Of a DNA stretch of 5,642 nt, positions 1-5,385 are shown piece after piece. The stretch spans positions 1-5,642 of the forward strand of contig JAJZNH010000662.1 of NCBI GenBank assembly GCA_021811745.1, written 5' to 3'. Below the pieces are notes generated by a model. It was given only the letters and a program-made list of their open reading frames with translations. It did not search any database and was not told where the DNA came from. Numbering within the stretch: position 1 is the first letter of the stretch; every line of letters begins with the position of its first letter. The position numbers were made by a program, and so were the translations under genes. This DNA comes from Acidobacteriota bacterium (lineage in GTDB: Bacteria > Acidobacteriota > Terriglobia > Terriglobales > Acidobacteriaceae).

Positions 1-466
1 ACTCCTGGCAGATGCACTGGACGGCGCGCAACTGCGCCTCCTTGTGGCTGCGCAGGAAGTTCAGGAACCGTTCCCGCTCGACGGGACGGAGCTGAGCGGG
101 CGTGAGTGATTCAGCCGAAACTTCGTAGACACCGTGGGAGAGGACAGCGTAAAGACCAAGCATGGAGCCGGGGCCGGCCACACGGACAATCATGTGGCGA
201 TCTTCGAGACGGCCGGCGGTCAATTTCAGGTAGCCGCTACAAATAAGAAAAAGACAGCGGGCCTCCTCGCCCTGTGTAAAGAGTGAGGCCTGCGTCGGCA
301 ACGAGATCGTGCTCGTAGCCAATTCGAGGTCGGCCAGGACAGCACTGCCAAGAGAACAAAACCAGCCCGGGCGCCGATTGGAACATGCAGCGCACCCCGC
401 TGGGATCTGCCGAGCCAGGTACTTTTGCCGCGTTTGGGTCTCCGCCGTAATCTCTCTATCCGTCAT
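1..466 (-). CDS. Crp/Fnr-family transcriptional regulator, N-terminal sensor half (partial, C-terminus outside window)
   Basis: Reading the minus strand from the ATG at 466 gives 155 residues with no stop, running off the left edge. Residues about 38-140 resemble the cyclic-nucleotide-binding-like beta-roll of the Crp/Fnr family: LFTQGEEARCLFLICSGYLKL (62-82) matches the 'F..G.....ly.i.sG.vkl' core, GPGSMLGLYAVLS (98-110) the 'pGdl.G..al' turn, and the segment after YEVSAESL the last strands before the long dimerisation helix. Ahead of the fold is a cysteine cluster, C25-x2-C28-x8-C37, placed like the N-terminal Fe-S cysteines of FNR but spaced differently. The position aligning with FNR's fourth ligand (Cys122) looks like Gln124. 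The CRP cAMP-binding arginine-serine pair is not evident, so the ligand is unknown. The helix-turn-helix would lie left of position 1. It is divergent from the cytochrome genes, which suggests it regulates them. Start choice is moderate: only a weak AGGG-type ribosome site precedes it. Family certain; signal sensed inferred. Confidence 0.88.
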   Translation of the reverse strand, partial: MTDREITAETQTRQKYLARQIPAGCAACSNRRPGWFCSLGSAVLADLELATSTISLPTQASLFTQGEEARCLFLICSGYLKLTAGRLEDRHMIVRVAGPGSMLGLYAVLSHGVYEVSAESLTPAQLRPVERERFLNFLRSHKEAQLRAVQCICQE

Positions 467-626
467 GGTCTTGCCCTGTCCGATGCCGGTGGGGTGTCAC
501 TTTCGCGGCGGACGAACAACCTTTTTCCATCTCCGCACGAACTCCCCTTGTGATGAAAGTAAGCCGGACCCCCGCTTCAGACTTTCACACTTGTAGTGAG
601 TTTGCCTCAAGTGCGAGAGCGGTGAA

Positions 627-642
627 TGTGATGGGCCTCACG
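627..642. promoter_or_regulatory. CRP-like operator dyad, distal site
   Basis: TGTGATGGGCCTCACG has the perfect half-sites GTGA and TCAC separated by six bases, which is the core of the E. coli CRP consensus TGTGA-N6-TCACA (9 of 10 specified bases match). It lies about 160 bases upstream of the regulator start and 380 bases upstream of the cytochrome start, so autoregulation or long-range binding are both possible. The assignment to the neighbouring regulator is inferred because its recognition helix is outside the window. Confidence 0.5.
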
Positions 643-811
643 CTTATGGGGCTGAGGATCATCATTCGATCCGCCGGTCAGTGTGGCGGAAATCGCGCAC
701 CGAATGGCAATGGAACCGGCGCTGTCAGGCCCGTGCCTCCCATGACCGTCACTGCGAGTTAGCTCGCTTCAGATAAGGAAATACAAGAGTAACTAACTGC
801 TTTGGATGCTG

Positions 812-827
812 TGTGACGAACATCACC
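812..827. promoter_or_regulatory. CRP-like operator dyad, proximal to the cytochrome promoter
   Basis: TGTGACGAACATCACC again has GTGA-N6-TCAC intact, matching 9 of 10 specified bases of the CRP consensus. Its centre lies between 819 and 820. If the -10 element is GATACT at 870-875, transcription would start near 881 and the dyad centre would sit near -61.5, the classic class I activator position. The match is seen directly; the activating role is inferred. Confidence 0.55.
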
Positions 828-869
828 GCAGCGCTTTATGACATACGCGTAATCTTCAACCAAATTCGT

Positions 870-875
870 GATACT
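870..875 (+). promoter_or_regulatory. Candidate -10 element (GATACT) for the cytochrome operon
   Basis: GATACT matches four of six bases of the sigma70 -10 consensus. No good -35 sequence lies 16-18 bases upstream, which would fit an activator-dependent promoter driven from the dyad at 812-827. An alternative is ATGACA at 838-843 (five of six to the -35 consensus) with CAAATT at 861-866 (three of six). Neither is strong, and the start site is unknown. Confidence 0.25.
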
Positions 876-1007
876 CCGCACAGAACGTAGCTTCCCCAGG
901 GATGTGCCACAGCATTGATTGTGATGCGGGCACCACTTTGGAAGCGAGATTCAGCAGCCGAGTGTTCATGCAAGAGTTTTTTGGAAAAGAACGCAACAAG
1001 AGCAACC

Positions 1008-1014
1008 AAGGCGG
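1008..1014 (+). promoter_or_regulatory. Ribosome binding site that decides the decahaem cytochrome start
   Basis: AAGGCGG lies seven bases before the ATG at 1022, and that ATG opens a signal peptide. The in-frame upstream ATGs at 902 and 968 have no comparable site and would add 40 or 18 residues in front of the export signal. Confidence 0.55.
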
Positions 1015-1021
1015 TACTTTC

Positions 1022-1987
1022 ATGCATAGAGATAGGCCTGTAACGCAGTTGCCGATCGGTGCGGCTCCCAGGAAGTGGTTGGGGCTGCGTGCTTGTTTGA
1101 TGTTGATGCTGGGCGCAAGCGTGATGTGCGCCACGGCGCTCGGCGCTTCAAAGAATGGAACGAAGCCGGCCCACGCAAAGGCCGCAGCTGCGGCGTCCGG
1201 GCAGTATGTCGGCGCCGACACCTGCATTACCTGCCATGATGCGGAGGGCAAGAACTTCGCTGACAATCCCCACACAAAGATGGTCCTGCTGCATGGCGAC
1301 AACGGCGTGACCTGTGAGAACTGCCACGGACCGGGCAAGGCGCATGTGGACGGCGGCGGTGATGTAAGCAAGATTTTCGATCCCGCCAAGGCCTCGCCGC
1401 AGGCCGTCAATGCCAAGTGCATGAGCTGCCACGCGGGAACGCATCCCAACTTCCTGCGCTCGCCGCATGCCAAGGCGGGCATGAGCTGCGTGAGCTGCCA
1501 CAGCGTGCACGCGGCCAAGGATCAGGAGCACCTGCTGAAGGCTTCTCAGCCTACGCTTTGCTTCCAGTGCCACACGGACATGAAGCCGCAGTTTGCGATG
1601 CCCTTTCACCACCGCGTGAATGAAGGGCTGATCAAATGCACTGACTGCCACGACGTGCACGGAACATTCCAGAACAGCAACTTGAGGTCAACGGCTGATC
1701 AGAACATGATCTGCACCAAGTGCCACATGGATGTGCGCGGGCCGTTTGTGTACGAGCATGCTCCGGTCAAGGCGGAAGGGTGCCTGGCGTGCCATACTCC
1801 GCACGGTTCGCAGAATGCCCGCTTGCTCAATATGCCGAGCATCAACACGCTGTGCAACCAGTGCCATAGCCCGGTCTCCTCGCACACGATTACCGGAATG
1901 GGCCAGGGATCGGCAGAGTTGGCGCCTTGCACGAGCTGCCACACGTACATTCATGGATCCAACATCAACCAGGCGTTTCTCCGGTAG
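1022..1987 (+). CDS. Periplasmic decahaem c-type cytochrome, MtrA/PioA/DmsE family
   Basis: The 321-residue product has exactly ten CXXCH haem c sites, with first cysteines at residues 68, 98, 133, 156, 180, 206, 231, 254, 278 and 303. A signal peptide covers about residues 1-42: basic residues at 17, 18 and 23, a hydrophobic stretch at 24-41, and cleavage near ATA or LGA. An Ala/Lys-rich linker reaches residue 60. Fourteen further histidines in the mature haem region (84, 91, 108, 141, 149, 163, 170, 196, 197, 213, 246, 261, 288, 311) are enough for bis-histidine ligation of all ten haems. Length, haem number and the C-terminal CTSCHTYIHGSN motif fit MtrA, PioA, MtoA and DmsE, roughly 300-340 residues. 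Those proteins sit on the periplasmic side of, and inside, an MtrB/PioB barrel and pass electrons across the outer membrane; the barrel gene follows here. Cys36 is not in a lipobox, so a soluble rather than lipid-anchored protein is expected. Family is certain; substrate and direction of electron flow are unknown. Confidence 0.95.
   Translation: MHRDRPVTQLPIGAAPRKWLGLRACLMLMLGASVMCATALGASKNGTKPAHAKAAAAASGQYVGADTCITCHDAEGKNFADNPHTKMVLLHGDNGVTCENCHGPGKAHVDGGGDVSKIFDPAKASPQAVNAKCMSCHAGTHPNFLRSPHAKAGMSCVSCHSVHAAKDQEHLLKASQPTLCFQCHTDMKPQFAMPFHHRVNEGLIKCTDCHDVHGTFQNSNLRSTADQNMICTKCHMDVRGPFVYEHAPVKAEGCLACHTPHGSQNARLLNMPSINTLCNQCHSPVSSHTITGMGQGSAELAPCTSCHTYIHGSNINQAFLR
1223..1942 (+). repeat. Five tandem dihaem modules within the decahaem cytochrome
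   Basis: The ten haem sites group as five pairs. First sites begin at residues 68, 133, 180, 231 and 278 (steps of 65, 47, 51 and 47). The second site of each pair follows 30, 23, 26, 23 or 25 residues later. In modules 2-4 the second site reads CHxxH (CHSVH, CHDVH, CHTPH), and module 5 has CHTYIH. The first sites are followed by a more distant histidine about 6-14 residues on. This is protein-level repetition; the DNA copies have diverged. Confidence 0.7.
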
Positions 1988-1994
1988 GAGTCAT

Positions 1995-2047
1995 GGATCG
2001 GCGCCGCGCCCTCCCGGCCCATCGGACGGCGCGGCACGATCCGGGAG
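1995..2047 (+). other. Intercistronic hairpin with a competing alternative stem
   Basis: GGATCG (1995-2000) pairs with CGATCC (2037-2042), and GCCGCGCC (2003-2010) pairs with GGCGCGGC (2028-2035). Together they form a 14-base-pair GC-rich stem with a small internal loop and a 17-base apical loop. CTCCCGG inside the loop (2011-2017) is a perfect complement of CCGGGAG at 2041-2047, so it can compete with the lower stem or form a pseudoknot-like fold. No T-run follows, so this is not a canonical intrinsic terminator. It sits in the 119-base gap between cytochrome and barrel genes and could set their relative expression. Confidence 0.5.
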
Positions 2048-2094
2048 CAAATTCGCATACGGTTCAAGGTTTCGATGGGAGCAGAGATTCTCAA

Positions 2095-2100
2095 GTGAGG
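2095..2100 (+). promoter_or_regulatory. Ribosome binding site fixing the barrel gene start
   Basis: GTGAGG lies six bases before the ATG at 2107. The in-frame ATG at 1927 falls inside the cytochrome gene and would prepend 60 residues with no signal sequence, and the ATG at 2161 lacks a ribosome site. Confidence 0.6.
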
Positions 2101-2106
2101 CTTCAT

Positions 2107-4665
2107 ATGAATAAGATTGGGTGTGTTTTTCGGCTGTTGCATCAGCAGCCCTCTCACGTTATGGCCCGGCGAGCCGCCGGAGGGGTTGGAGTCGCAATTC
2201 TATTAATGACGACGGGCGCCGCCGTTGCCCAAATTCAAGTGTCCACCGCGCCGCCGGTTGTGCCGCAGGGATATGCGGTTCACGAGACCGTGGACCTGGG
2301 CGGGCACATGGTTGGACTGACAGGCGCCGGGGCCATGTACGACACGATGGTCAACATGCAGTCCGGGCCACGCGTACTTGGCGTAACGTACGAGATGCAT
2401 GCGCTACCTTCCAACAAGAATGCGCTTTTCGATGATTTGAAGGCCTTCAGTAACGGGTTCGGTGGCGATCCGAACAACTACGCCGAGCTGGACGCTTCCA
2501 AAGGCAAGTACTACGAGTTTACGGGAGTCTTCCGCCGCGATCGTCAGTACTTCGACTACGATCTGCTGGGCAACCCGAATATTCCCAGCGGGCAGTCGGT
2601 TCCCATCGGACCCACCGCCGCGCCAACGGGATCGTTTCCATGGCCGCAAGTGAACCAATCTCCATTCCTGTTCAACACCGTGCGCCGCATGACGGACACC
2701 CGCATTACGATTCTTCCGGAAGCGAGGGTTACGTACCGGGCGGGGTACTCACAGAATATTTTTCAGGGGCCGAGCCTGACCCCCAGCGGTTACCAATTCG
2801 GCCAATCCTACTCGGTGCTGGTCCAGGAGTATCAGCGCAACAGCACCGACGATTTCTACGGCGGAATCGATTGGAAGCCGGTGCGGGGCACGAAGCTGAC
2901 CTTTGAGGAGGAGATCGACCATTACAAGGCCAACTCCTACTTCACATTGAATCCCAGCGGCCTCATCTGGCAGGAGGCAGACGGAACCAAAGTCGCTCCT
3001 CTCACCAACTATTTCAATCTGACGCCTTACTCCAGCAGCTCCTGCGCTTCAGGGTCGATCCTTTCGGCGCCGAATACTCCTGGCGGCCTGCCGGTCGTCG
3101 ATCCGTCCTGCAACGTGGCGAGCAGCTACCTGCGCAGCCAGCCGACGCGTATCATCTACCCGACGGAAATCTTCCGGCTGCAAAGCTCGAGCATCAAGAA
3201 CGTTGAGATGAACGGCAATGTCCGCTACACCAGCGCGAACATGAGCCTGCCCGATTACTACGAGAATTTCCAGGGCCTGAACGGAACGACCCGCTCGGTC
3301 GCCTATACCGCTCATGCGAACGCAGAGCGGAAGGTGATTGTCGCCGATTACGGCATCGTCTGGCAGGCGGCCCCGAAGTTCGGCCTTTCAGATCAGATCG
3401 ATTTCTGGAACGTTCAGCAGCCTGGAACGGCCACGATGACGAGTGTGACCACACTGTCGACGCCGGCGGGCAATGCGACCATCACTTACCCGGGCCCGCT
3501 GACCACAAAGACGGGCGCTGCTGGTTCTTCTACTTTTGAAGGCAGCGGCAGTGTTGGCGTTCCTCTGCCCGGTTTCTTTGGACAGCGGTATGTCATTAAT
3601 AATTTGACGGCGACCTGGGATGCTACGTCCCGCACCGTGTTTACGCTTACCTACCGGCACGGCAATCATAGGATTGCCGAGGGCATTCCTCATAACGCGC
3701 CATTGGCTCCGGGCGCGACGAATAACGGAACCGTCACCATCAACGAAGACGGTGGCATTCTCAACGCGGCCTTCCGTCCGACCGACAACTGGAACATCAA
3801 CGGCACCATCGAGATGTTCTATAACGACAACGCCTTTACGCCGATGGGCGCGCGGCAATTCAAGCAATACCGCTTGCACACGATCTACAGGCCAAAGTCC
3901 TGGGCAACGATCTCGGGCGCCTTCAACGACCGGGAGCGGCATAACAACACGAACAATACGGGCACGACGCCGATCGACGGACCGCTCGATCATGTCGATC
4001 ACGCCCGGATCGGGAGCGTGTCCGCGGACTTGTTCCCGAATGAACACTACGGGATCGACTTCAGTTACGCCTATACCGACGTGTATATGGCGGATAACAT
4101 CTGCTATCTCGCCAGCGCCACCCCCGCTTATCCGGGTGCAGCGCCGCCGAATGGGATGGCGGGTCCGGATCCGAGTGCGAAGGCCTTCGGACCACCTCCA
4201 CCCAACTATGAGTTTGGACCAGTTCGAAACTTCATGGATGCTCCGACGCAGTCCGGAACGGTGGCTATCACAATGTCGCCGGTCAAGTCGATCCACTCCG
4301 ACATTGGCTACAACATCAGTTCCGTGAATGGCAGCCGGTTCTTCAACGATGCGCGCGACGTAAATGGGTCGCTGGTGTCGACCTACCAGTATCCCTTTGT
4401 GGATCTGACATGGACGAGCCGTCCGGGACTGAAATGGATGGCTGAATACAATTTCTACGGCTACGGCGAAGGTGGTCCTTCCGGCGCGCCCTACTGCAGC
4501 ACATCGGATCCGACCCAACCTTCTGGGACGGTGCCCGTAGTTCCCTGTAACTCGTCCGCTCTAAACGGCGCGCAAACCGGCTTGACCATCTCGCCTGCCG
4601 GTGAGACCGCGCCACGGAACTTCCACGCGAACATGGTGTCCATGGGAGTGCATTACGAGTTTTGA
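2107..4665 (+). CDS. Outer-membrane beta-barrel protein, probable MtrB/PioB family (decahaem-associated porin)
   Basis: The 852-residue product starts with a signal peptide (Arg21-Arg22, hydrophobic 24-40, AVA cleavage at 41/42) and ends VSMGVHYEF. That ending is the alternating pattern with a C-terminal Phe recognised by the outer-membrane assembly machinery. The body is rich in alternating aromatic/polar strands, Asn, Thr, Gly and Tyr, with no predicted transmembrane helix. The mature N-terminal part (about 55-100: VDLGGHMVGL, GPRVLGVTYEMHAL) resembles the start of MtrB/PioB-type barrels. The family is normally about 650-850 residues, so this is at the long end. It directly follows the decahaem gene, as mtrB follows mtrA and pioB follows pioA. 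Its expected role is to sheath the decahaem wire through the outer membrane. There is no N-terminal CXXC of the kind seen in Shewanella MtrB: the first mature cysteine is Cys313. Two Cys-bounded loops (313-335 and 797-814) and a Pro-rich segment (679-705, with PPPP at 696-699) look like surface loops. Barrel nature is well supported; the MtrB/PioB assignment rests on context and weak motif likeness. Confidence 0.85.
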   Translation: MNKIGCVFRLLHQQPSHVMARRAAGGVGVAILLMTTGAAVAQIQVSTAPPVVPQGYAVHETVDLGGHMVGLTGAGAMYDTMVNMQSGPRVLGVTYEMHALPSNKNALFDDLKAFSNGFGGDPNNYAELDASKGKYYEFTGVFRRDRQYFDYDLLGNPNIPSGQSVPIGPTAAPTGSFPWPQVNQSPFLFNTVRRMTDTRITILPEARVTYRAGYSQNIFQGPSLTPSGYQFGQSYSVLVQEYQRNSTDDFYGGIDWKPVRGTKLTFEEEIDHYKANSYFTLNPSGLIWQEADGTKVAPLTNYFNLTPYSSSSCASGSILSAPNTPGGLPVVDPSCNVASSYLRSQPTRIIYPTEIFRLQSSSIKNVEMNGNVRYTSANMSLPDYYENFQGLNGTTRSVAYTAHANAERKVIVADYGIVWQAAPKFGLSDQIDFWNVQQPGTATMTSVTTLSTPAGNATITYPGPLTTKTGAAGSSTFEGSGSVGVPLPGFFGQRYVINNLTATWDATSRTVFTLTYRHGNHRIAEGIPHNAPLAPGATNNGTVTINEDGGILNAAFRPTDNWNINGTIEMFYNDNAFTPMGARQFKQYRLHTIYRPKSWATISGAFNDRERHNNTNNTGTTPIDGPLDHVDHARIGSVSADLFPNEHYGIDFSYAYTDVYMADNICYLASATPAYPGAAPPNGMAGPDPSAKAFGPPPPNYEFGPVRNFMDAPTQSGTVAITMSPVKSIHSDIGYNISSVNGSRFFNDARDVNGSLVSTYQYPFVDLTWTSRPGLKWMAEYNFYGYGEGGPSGAPYCSTSDPTQPSGTVPVVPCNSSALNGAQTGLTISPAGETAPRNFHANMVSMGVHYEF

Positions 4666-4692
4666 GCAAGACACACCGTCTCATTGCAGAAG

Positions 4693-4737
4693 GATGGGAT
4701 GGACCGGGTTCTAGCGCTATACTGGTTCATTCCCATC
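4693..4737 (+). other. Hairpin 27 bases after the barrel gene stop
   Basis: GATGGGATGGACC (4693-4705) pairs with GGTTCATTCCCATC (4724-4737) as 13 pairs, one of them G-U, with a single bulged T and an 18-base loop. The loop contains the palindrome TAGCGCTA (4712-4719). There is no following T-run, so it is not a textbook intrinsic terminator. It could protect the 3' end of the upstream message, slow polymerase ahead of factor-dependent termination, or be a DNA-binding dyad. Confidence 0.45.
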
Positions 4738-4756
4738 TGACGCAGAGACGAAAATC

Positions 4757-4780
4757 GCCGGAGAAGCAAGATCTTCCGGC
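4757..4780 (+). other. Short inverted repeat in the leader of the first monohaem cytochrome
   Basis: GCCGGA (4757-4762) and TCCGGC (4775-4780) form a six-base-pair stem with a 12-base loop, about 85 bases upstream of the ribosome site. A competing pairing, TCGCC (4755-4759) with GGCGA (4787-4791), is also possible. Function is unknown and chance occurrence cannot be excluded. Confidence 0.3.
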
Positions 4781-4864
4781 ACAACTGGCGAAAACGTTCT
4801 TCTTGATTGAGGAAACCGCGCACGGCCCGGGGCGCCCTGAAGCGCAATGGCCGCGGAAGTCATT

Positions 4865-4870
4865 CAGGAG
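4865..4870 (+). promoter_or_regulatory. Strong ribosome binding site of the first monohaem cytochrome
   Basis: CAGGAG ends seven bases before the ATG at 4878, and that ATG begins a signal peptide. The in-frame ATG at 4662, which overlaps the end of the barrel gene, would add 72 low-complexity residues ahead of the export signal and is not the start. Confidence 0.75.
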
Positions 4871-4877
4871 TTTTACC

Positions 4878-5195
4878 ATGGGCAAGACGATTCGATTTGC
4901 AGTGGTGTTGGCGGCGACGACGCTGATGGTCGGCGCCATGAGCTTCGCGCAGTCGGGCGAAGCGGTATACAAGGCACATTGCCAGGGCTGCCATGGCGCT
5001 GCCGGCGTTCCCAGTGCGGGGATGGCCAAGATGATGGGCATCAAGTCGGTCAAGGATCCGGCGATGAAGAAGCTCAGCGAAGCGCAGATGATTGCGGCCA
5101 CCAAAGACGGCAAGGGCAAGATGCCAGCCTTCAAGGGCAAGCTCAGCGATGCGCAGATCAAGGATGCCGTGACCTACTTCCGTTCGCTGAAATAG
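4878..5195 (+). CDS. Small monohaem class I cytochrome c, periplasmic electron carrier (copy 1)
   Basis: The product has 105 residues. A signal peptide (Lys3, Arg6, hydrophobic 7-21, SFA cleavage at 24/25) gives a mature protein of about 81 residues. The single haem site is CQGCH at 35-39, close to the mature N-terminus, within the usual class I context 'GEAVYKAHCQGCHG'. Met82 in GKGKMPAF is the likely axial ligand, matching the family's 'MP.f' motif, and the C-terminal helix is DAQIKDAVTYFRSL. The mature part is lysine-rich. Proteins of this size act as soluble one-electron shuttles. Next to a decahaem/barrel pair, this one plausibly links the outer-membrane conduit to inner-membrane oxidoreductases or a terminal oxidase, comparable to MtoD beside MtoAB. 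It lies 212 bases after the barrel gene on the same strand, far enough to have its own promoter. The partner is inferred from position only. Confidence 0.93.
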   Translation: MGKTIRFAVVLAATTLMVGAMSFAQSGEAVYKAHCQGCHGAAGVPSAGMAKMMGIKSVKDPAMKKLSEAQMIAATKDGKGKMPAFKGKLSDAQIKDAVTYFRSLK

Positions 5196-5323
5196 CAGCA
5201 AGAAGCGGAATACACCCGGAAGCAAGCGGCTCGTACCGAAGCGCGTGAGATGCTCGGATCCGATATGTCAGATCAACGCGCTACGGGCACGCGCCCCATC
5301 CGGGACCGACGAAACGCAAGAAT

Positions 5324-5364
5324 TTGCCCGGCGGACATCATGCCCCACGAATGTATGCCGGCAA
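5324..5364 (+). other. Leader hairpin just upstream of the second cytochrome's ribosome site
   Basis: TTGCCCGGC (5324-5332) pairs with GCCGGCAA (5357-5364) with one bulged C. Past a two-by-two internal loop, ACAT (5335-5338) pairs with ATGT (5351-5354) around a 12-base loop. The structure ends eight bases before the AAGGAG ribosome site. It may affect mRNA stability or translation; with no comparative data it may also be chance. Confidence 0.35.
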
Positions 5365-5372
5365 CAGGCCTT

Positions 5373-5378
5373 AAGGAG
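5373..5378 (+). promoter_or_regulatory. Ribosome binding site of the second monohaem cytochrome
   Basis: AAGGAG is followed by tandem ATG codons at 5383 and 5386. Spacing is four bases to the first and seven to the second. Seven matches the first cytochrome copy, so 5386 is preferred. Confidence 0.75.
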
Positions 5379-5385
5379 TCTTATG

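Larger units (their letters stand above)
467..1021. other. Divergent regulatory intergenic region between the Crp/Fnr gene and the decahaem cytochrome gene
   Basis: This 555-base stretch shows no convincing coding region: the short open frames in it lack recognisable motifs and good ribosome sites. It holds two CRP-like dyads (627-642 and 812-827), a small perfect hairpin GCGAG-TTAG-CTCGC at 754-767, a candidate -10 element near 870, and a leader of about 140 bases before the cytochrome start. No tRNA, riboswitch or intrinsic terminator is apparent. It probably contains the promoters of both divergent genes. Confidence 0.7.

Noticed and set aside
585..599. TCAC-N7-GTGA inverted repeat as a third regulator site
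   Set aside because: The half-sites are in everted order and the spacer is odd, unlike the two GTGA-N6-TCAC dyads.
550..762. 70-codon open frame in the divergent intergenic region
   Set aside because: No ribosome site, no motif, and it runs over a regulatory dyad; nothing supports translation.
977..982. T-run as an intrinsic terminator in the cytochrome leader
   Set aside because: No GC-rich hairpin directly precedes it.
902..1021. In-frame 40-residue N-terminal extension of the decahaem cytochrome from the ATG at 902
   Set aside because: It would bury the signal peptide inside the protein, has no good ribosome site, and overlaps the probable promoter leader. The ATG at 1022 has AAGGCGG at suitable spacing.
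1127..1129. Cys36 of the decahaem protein as a lipoprotein anchor
   Set aside because: The preceding residues (Ser-Val-Met) do not make a lipobox: the -1 residue should be Gly, Ala or Ser. A normal signal peptidase I site follows.
856..1518. Minus-strand open frame of 220 codons opposite the decahaem gene
   Set aside because: It is antisense to ten CXXCH motifs and has no family features; a shadow frame.
3388..4518. Long open frame (376 codons) on the minus strand opposite the barrel gene
   Set aside because: Arg/Val-rich with no recognisable motif; it is a GC-rich shadow of the plus-strand barrel gene, which has a clear signal peptide and C-terminal barrel strand.
4803..4807. TTGAT as an FNR box half-site before the first monohaem cytochrome
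   Set aside because: The opposite half-site ATCAA is missing at the required four-base spacing. The TTGAT at 916-920 fails the same test.
5254..5263. Palindrome TCGGATCCGA in the gap between the two monohaem cytochromes
   Set aside because: Too short and isolated to support an operator; a ten-base palindrome of this kind is common by chance in GC-rich DNA.
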